From an uncultured Collinsella sp. (GTDB lineage: Bacteria > Actinomycetota > Coriobacteriia > Coriobacteriales > Coriobacteriaceae), in contig CAUGJN010000028.1 of the NCBI GenBank assembly GCA_959599635.1, forward strand, positions 1 to 14,943: DNA of 14,943 nt. The letters run 5' to 3'. The translations under genes and the position numbers were made by a program. This document shows, piece by piece, positions 14,701 to 14,943 of the stretch; position 1 is the stretch's first letter; each line of letters starts with the position of its first letter. The notes below the pieces were generated by a model that was not told the origin of the DNA, made no database searches, and saw only the letters and a program-made list of their open reading frames with translations.

Positions 14701-14943
14701 CTAGTCCTCATCGAGGAACGACATCAGATTATTCACGTTATCGAACGCCGGGCTGTCGTCTGGCAGAATCCCCAACTCATGAGCCTCGGCAATCACCATG
14801 GCGCGCCTCGTCGCCTCATTGGGAACTTCGGATCGACCCACAATCTCAAACGGAATCTTACGCTGATTTACAAGCTGCCGAACAGCAAGGTTGAGATACG
14901 AATTGAGACTCAGGCCAACCGAATCCAAAAATTCAGTCGCCTG
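14701..14943 (-). CDS. RelB/DinJ-family antitoxin (5' end beyond the window)
   Basis: The frame is open to the right edge and reads ATEFLDSVGLSLNSYLNLAV, then RQLVNQRKIPFEI. This is the helix pair of a RelB/DinJ ribbon-helix-helix domain; family members normally have about 15-20 more residues before it, so the start lies outside the window. The C-terminal half (from about GRSEVPNEATRR) is charged and probably wraps the toxin. The complex normally represses its own promoter, which is not visible here. It ends 2 bp before the YafQ-like toxin start. Confidence 0.88.
   Translation of the reverse strand, partial: QATEFLDSVGLSLNSYLNLAVRQLVNQRKIPFEIVGRSEVPNEATRRAMVIAEAHELGILPDDSPAFDNVNNLMSFLDED

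Overview
This 14.9 kb window is chromosomal DNA from a GC-rich bacterium, most likely a Coriobacteriia member such as Collinsella. That placement is an inference from the protein flavour, the GC-rich coding (about two thirds G+C in sampled lines) and the repeat type; no marker gene is present. No rRNA, tRNA, CRISPR array or transposase gene was seen.

The left part (about 1-9800) is an ordinary core region read almost entirely on the minus strand. From right to left it holds: a HAD-IA phosphatase; a PepV-type Mn-dependent dipeptidase; a compact phosphate-uptake operon pstS-pstC-pstA-pstB; an Uup-like ABC-F ATPase followed 6 bp later by a Cof-type HAD phosphatase; and a DtxR/MntR-family metalloregulator with operator-like repeats upstream. 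Rho-independent terminators follow the Cof phosphatase, pstB and the dipeptidase. In the Pst system a Tat-exported lipoprotein (PstS) captures phosphate, PstC and PstA form the channel and PstB powers it. At the far left edge a few codons of a plus-strand gene may end at position 62.

The middle (9800-11341) switches to the plus strand with a DegV-family fatty-acid-binding protein. Its last codons and stop lie inside a 51-bp REP-like repeat. A strong terminator follows, then a 567-bp gap with a direct repeat, a candidate extended -10 promoter and a long C-rich, G-poor leader.

The right part (about 11000-14943) is an accessory island of lower GC (about 47-50% in sampled lines). It carries a single 994-residue protein that combines a TOTE-type archaeo-eukaryotic primase domain, a superfamily 2 helicase and a phospholipase-D-like tail whose catalytic His and Lys appear lost. 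Imperfect direct repeats of about 54 bp (roughly 78% identical by eye) flank this gene. Immediately beyond, on the opposite strand, is a RelB/DinJ-YafQ-type toxin-antitoxin pair cut by the right edge.

Two families of small hairpin repeats with a GGGAC-containing loop occur between genes. The best candidates for something unusual are the primase-helicase with its repeats and leader, and the hairpin repeat families.
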